Positions 61,901-64,000 of a DNA stretch of 64,000 bases are shown one piece after another; position 1 is the stretch's first letter, and each line of letters begins with the position of its first letter. Position numbers and translations under genes: made by a program. The notes below the pieces were generated by a model. It was given only the letters and a program-made list of their open reading frames with translations. It made no database searches and was not told the DNA's origin. This stretch comes from Bifidobacterium sp. (lineage in GTDB: Bacteria; Actinomycetota; Actinomycetes; Actinomycetales; Bifidobacteriaceae), in assembly GCA_022640915.1 (NCBI GenBank), contig JALCCT010000004.1:1-64000 (forward strand). Direction: 5' to 3'.

Positions 61901-64000
61901 AACGATAGCCACATCGCTGGCGAAACGAGAGGCTTGCGGGTCTTCACTAAGCGGTTCAAGCGCCTGCTCGGCGATACGCGCGAAAGCCGCGGCGAGATCC
62001 TCATTGCCATCGGACTGAGCCTTGCCTGCGAACCAGCGGGCCTGAGCACTCACGTCCTGGCCGGCGCCAATGAAGTTCAGCGAGGCGATTGACTCTCCGT
62101 CTGCGCCATTGTTGCTGCCATAGTACAGCCGTGCGAGATCCTCGCGAGCCGAAGCCCATCGGTCATCTAGCAACAGCGCACGACGCTCGTCAAAGCGCGG
62201 CTCGACCTGCTTGGGCCAGTCGGCCCCCAGCTCGGCTTCAACAGCGGCGACCACGGCGGCGTTCGCATCCTCGGAAGGCGTTACGACTGGAGCGGCCACG
62301 CCAAGCTCGTTCAGCACAAACCTTGCCGTGGCGGCGAGCACACCATCAGAGCCAGTGACTTTCTGAGCGAAAGCGTCCAGCGCTGCGGAATCCACCACCG
62401 CGCCGCCTGCGGCGCCACCCGCATTGGGCAGGCCGACCGTGATGCCTTGGGCCTGCGCCACATGCTGCACGGCGGCATCGATCAGCGAGTTCGCTGCGTT
62501 GGCGTTTGCCACCGAATCAGTGCCGAGAGAGGCGAGTTCGCCGCCACGGGCGGAGGCGCCTTCACGGGTCTCCAATACGAGCGCAGAGACGACGTGGGAA
62601 GCCCAGCCAGCGCCGAGCTGCCAGGTATCGGTCACGCGCTTTTCGATCTGCGCAAGCTTCACGCCCGAAGCGCCAAAGAGTCCACGTACGCGGTCGCGCA
62701 CGATATCGGAGAGCACCGGACCAAAGGCCTTATAATTCGGCGCGACCTTGTTGACCAAGGCGCTCAGGGCCGGAATCGCAGCCTCGGCGGCACCGTCCAC
62801 GCTTGCCACGCCAAGCTCGGAGCTGATGTCCATGAGCAGCTGATTACGGCGCGACGAGACGCCATTGGTCAGAGTGTCGGTCGTGTCTACATCGCCGATC
62901 TGATCAGGGCGAACCTTGGCCGCGTACGCCAGCAGTGTGGCGATGGCGTCCGACGCCTTGTAGACGATGTCAGCTGGACGTTCGCCGGAGGTAACACCTG
63001 GGGCGGATGGAGCAGCGGCAGGTTGAGCCGGTGCTGGGGCATTCGTGAGAAGAGGAGCGGCGTTCGCCCCCGTTTCTGTTTTCCTCACGCTCGATACATC
63101 GCGCTCAGCGTCACTTATGCCGGGTCCACTGGACTGTGCGCTTAACAGTGCCGCAGTGGGCTGTATAGCTGGATCAGTATCTGTCATATACACGCGGCTC
63201 TCGTCGCGTCCGAGGTTGTACACGGTGACCTTGCGGCCGGAGAAGTCGGGCAGCCTGAGCGTCTTGGCGCCCAAATTCGCTAGCGTTGGGGCATTGCCCA
63301 GGCCCACTTCGATGTACTCTTCGACACCAAGCCCACCCTGCGACGGCTCGCCGAACATAAGCGCCTGCGTTTCGATCCAACGCACCGGGGAGGCGAACTG
63401 CCATGAAAGCAATTCAGTGAGCAGCAACCGGCCAAGCTTCTGCTTGTCAGCAGCGTAGGAATCCCAGACCGCCGGATCGTCCAGCGCCTTCTTAATACGC
63501 GCAGAAGGCACCACTTCAATGATCTTGGCAGCGAACTCGCGGGTCATCGCGAAGGGCGCGGCCACGAGGTTCGGGATATAGCGGCCGACTAAACGCTCAT
63601 AGTCGATCTGCTGCGGCAGCAGCTCGTCAAGCTTGTCACGAAACTCCGGCACACCCTTGCGCAGCAGCGTGGAGTGGAACGGCACATCAATACCCGGCAC
63701 GAGCATGAACGCCGGCTTGCCACCAGCCTCCTTCGCGCGGCGGTTACTGTCGGCCTTAAGGTATTTCAGGCCCTTGATGGTGCCCGCAATGGCATACTGC
63801 TGCCCGGCGAGGTTGTAGTTGACGATCTGGAGGAATTCGCCGCATTCGGCAGCCACCTGCTCGACATAGGCCTTGACCTTGTCGTCGCCCACGCCGAACT
63901 GATTCGGGCGTAGCGCTCCCATGCGATAATTCGAGCGGCCCTGTGCATCGCGCTCAATGAGATGGTGCATCGTAGAGCCGCGGTGGAACACCAGTTCCAG
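58988..64000 (-). CDS. fas: Type I fatty acid synthase, 3' part (5' end outside the window)
   Basis: A giant multifunctional enzyme of de novo fatty acid synthesis. The frame is open to the right edge, so at least 1,670 C-terminal residues are seen. Order from the right: end of malonyl/palmitoyl transferase domain (DVPFHSTLLRKGVPEF), an ACP domain with Ser in NGVSSRRNQLLMDISSELG (about 62830-62880), a ketoreductase domain with IVTGVAANSIGAQVVNGLL (about 61850-61900), and a ketosynthase with Cys in PVSACATAAVSLEE (about 60050) and His in SLTGHAKGGACI. It ends GASGYFEV without a phosphopantetheinyl transferase domain, so the separate AcpS should activate the ACP. An Ala/Pro-rich linker lies at about 63000-63150. 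Confidence 0.96.
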   Translation of the reverse strand: MELVFHRGSTMHHLIERDAQGRSNYRMGALRPNQFGVGDDKVKAYVEQVAAECGEFLQIVNYNLAGQQYAIAGTIKGLKYLKADSNRRAKEAGGKPAFMLVPGIDVPFHSTLLRKGVPEFRDKLDELLPQQIDYERLVGRYIPNLVAAPFAMTREFAAKIIEVVPSARIKKALDDPAVWDSYAADKQKLGRLLLTELLSWQFASPVRWIETQALMFGEPSQGGLGVEEYIEVGLGNAPTLANLGAKTLRLPDFSGRKVTVYNLGRDESRVYMTDTDPAIQPTAALLSAQSSGPGISDAERDVSSVRKTETGANAAPLLTNAPAPAQPAAAPSAPGVTSGERPADIVYKASDAIATLLAYAAKVRPDQIGDVDTTDTLTNGVSSRRNQLLMDISSELGVASVDGAAEAAIPALSALVNKVAPNYKAFGPVLSDIVRDRVRGLFGASGVKLAQIEKRVTDTWQLGAGWASHVVSALVLETREGASARGGELASLGTDSVANANAANSLIDAAVQHVAQAQGITVGLPNAGGAAGGAVVDSAALDAFAQKVTGSDGVLAATARFVLNELGVAAPVVTPSEDANAAVVAAVEAELGADWPKQVEPRFDERRALLLDDRWASAREDLARLYYGSNNGADGESIASLNFIGAGQDVSAQARWFAGKAQSDGNEDLAAAFARIAEQALEPLSEDPQASRFASDVAIVTGVAANSIGAQVVNGLLAGGATVIATSHSFTTATKEWAKRTYRNHAVGNAKLWLVPANLSSYRDVDALVQWVGSVSKKTTGATTTILKSAYEPTLFFPFAAPPVHGTMADSGELFESQSRLMLWGVERAIAGFSAIGADTDVQHKLHVVLPGSPNRGVFGGDGAYGEVKSAFDAIVTRAHAEQDWSGRVTFAHPKIGWVRGTGLMGGNDPLVAVVEKHGLRTYSTEEIAVQLLAMATQQAREQAAIAPLDADLTGGLGSTPIDINALRDEAENDALTQSAIAAEVPQNGQNESRNSSASATLKALPTPHIRHQAPVDLADWQGVSAKPEDEIVIVSVGELGPWGSGRTRFEAEMGIRPDGSVELSAGAVLELAWNMGLVTWQDSPAPGWYDADGNLVPEEDIAERYHDEVVARSGIRPFDEGMGNDYKDGADEEETEVFLEHDVDFVVPTKDVAAEYVKLDEAHTTIAQDEESGEWVVTRHAGSMIRVPRRATMSRTVGGQFPKGFDPLKWGIPASMVGDVDQIALWNIVTTVDAYLSAGFSPVEILQSIHPSMVASTQGTGFGGMSSMRKLYLDRFLNHEIPTDILQEALPNVVAAHVMQSYIGGYGNMIQPVSACATAAVSLEEGADKIALGKADFVVTGAIDDIGVESVIGFGNMNATANSQEMIDKGIEPRFFSRANDRRRGGFLESQGGGTILLTRGDIALKLGLPVAGVVGFIHSYADGAHTSIPAPGLGALAAAQGGTDSKLVHDLAKLGVTPDDIAVVSKHDTSTNANDPNESELHNTIAHAIGRSEGNPLFVISQKSLTGHAKGGACIFQVNGLTQLFTSGSIPANASLDCVDPKLRRDDHLVWLKQPLEIGTVKAGLATSLGFGHVSGFTAIVNPGAFEAAIANTAGIEVLEAWRNRANERLAAGQRHFEEGMMGRAPLYEPIDNRRFHEDSRSYDAHEVEKAMLLDPNARLGASGYFEV

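Overview
The window looks like a chromosomal segment of a Bifidobacterium. It is high-GC overall and encodes a giant type I fatty acid synthase with a separate AcpS, a RAM-type NMT1/THI5 solute-binding protein, a fructose-type IIBCA phosphotransferase gene with a LicT-like antiterminator (the fruA/fruT arrangement known in B. breve), an LtbR/NdgR-like IclR regulator divergent from leuCD, and a wall-anchored GH26 mannanase. No species is assigned.

Layout. 1-6.5 kb: tRNA-Ser beside serS, a diacylglycerol-kinase-like lipid kinase, then fruA-fruT with a readable promoter, RAT site and terminator in the leader. 6.6-18.6 kb: housekeeping genes (pgm, an RNase HI with a long tail, leuD, leuC, ltbR-like, a metallophosphoesterase, an amino-acid permease, tRNA-Gln, tRNA-Glu, gltX). 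19-32 kb: an ABC binding protein and permease of the ThiYX/SsuAC type without an ATPase, small membrane proteins, a histidine phosphatase, an MFS transporter, a GtrA-like protein, a MIF-like tautomerase, formate-THF ligase, a C69 dipeptidase and a PEBP protein.

32-40 kb: ptsI (enzyme I) and ptsH (HPr) flank a seven-gene, one-strand operon: ascorbate-type EIIA, EIIB and EIIC, a DHDPS/NanA-family aldolase, a KDPG-aldolase-family protein, an arabinose-5-phosphate-isomerase-type SIS protein and an esterase. This is the best candidate for an undescribed catabolic system: a PTS for a sugar acid or 3-deoxy-ulosonic acid whose products are pyruvate and a pentose phosphate.

40-47.7 kb: pnp, rpsO, the GH26 mannanase and a membrane protein. 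47.8-51.8 kb: a 4-kb integrative element in tRNA-Gly(TCC), bounded by a 46-bp direct repeat. It carries an integrase, a GNAT protein, a VbhA-like small protein, a frameshifted small gene and a truncated Ltp-like gene. The original terminator of the tRNA is stranded at the far end.

52-64 kb: acpS, then a leftward operon for peptide uptake (dppB, dppC, a double ATPase, binding lipoprotein) ending in a class A beta-lactamase-like serine hydrolase without a signal peptide, and finally the 3' part of the FAS I gene, which runs off the right end. AcpS would activate the FAS ACP domains. Coordinates of starts were adjusted by ribosome binding sites and family alignment done by eye; no searches were run.
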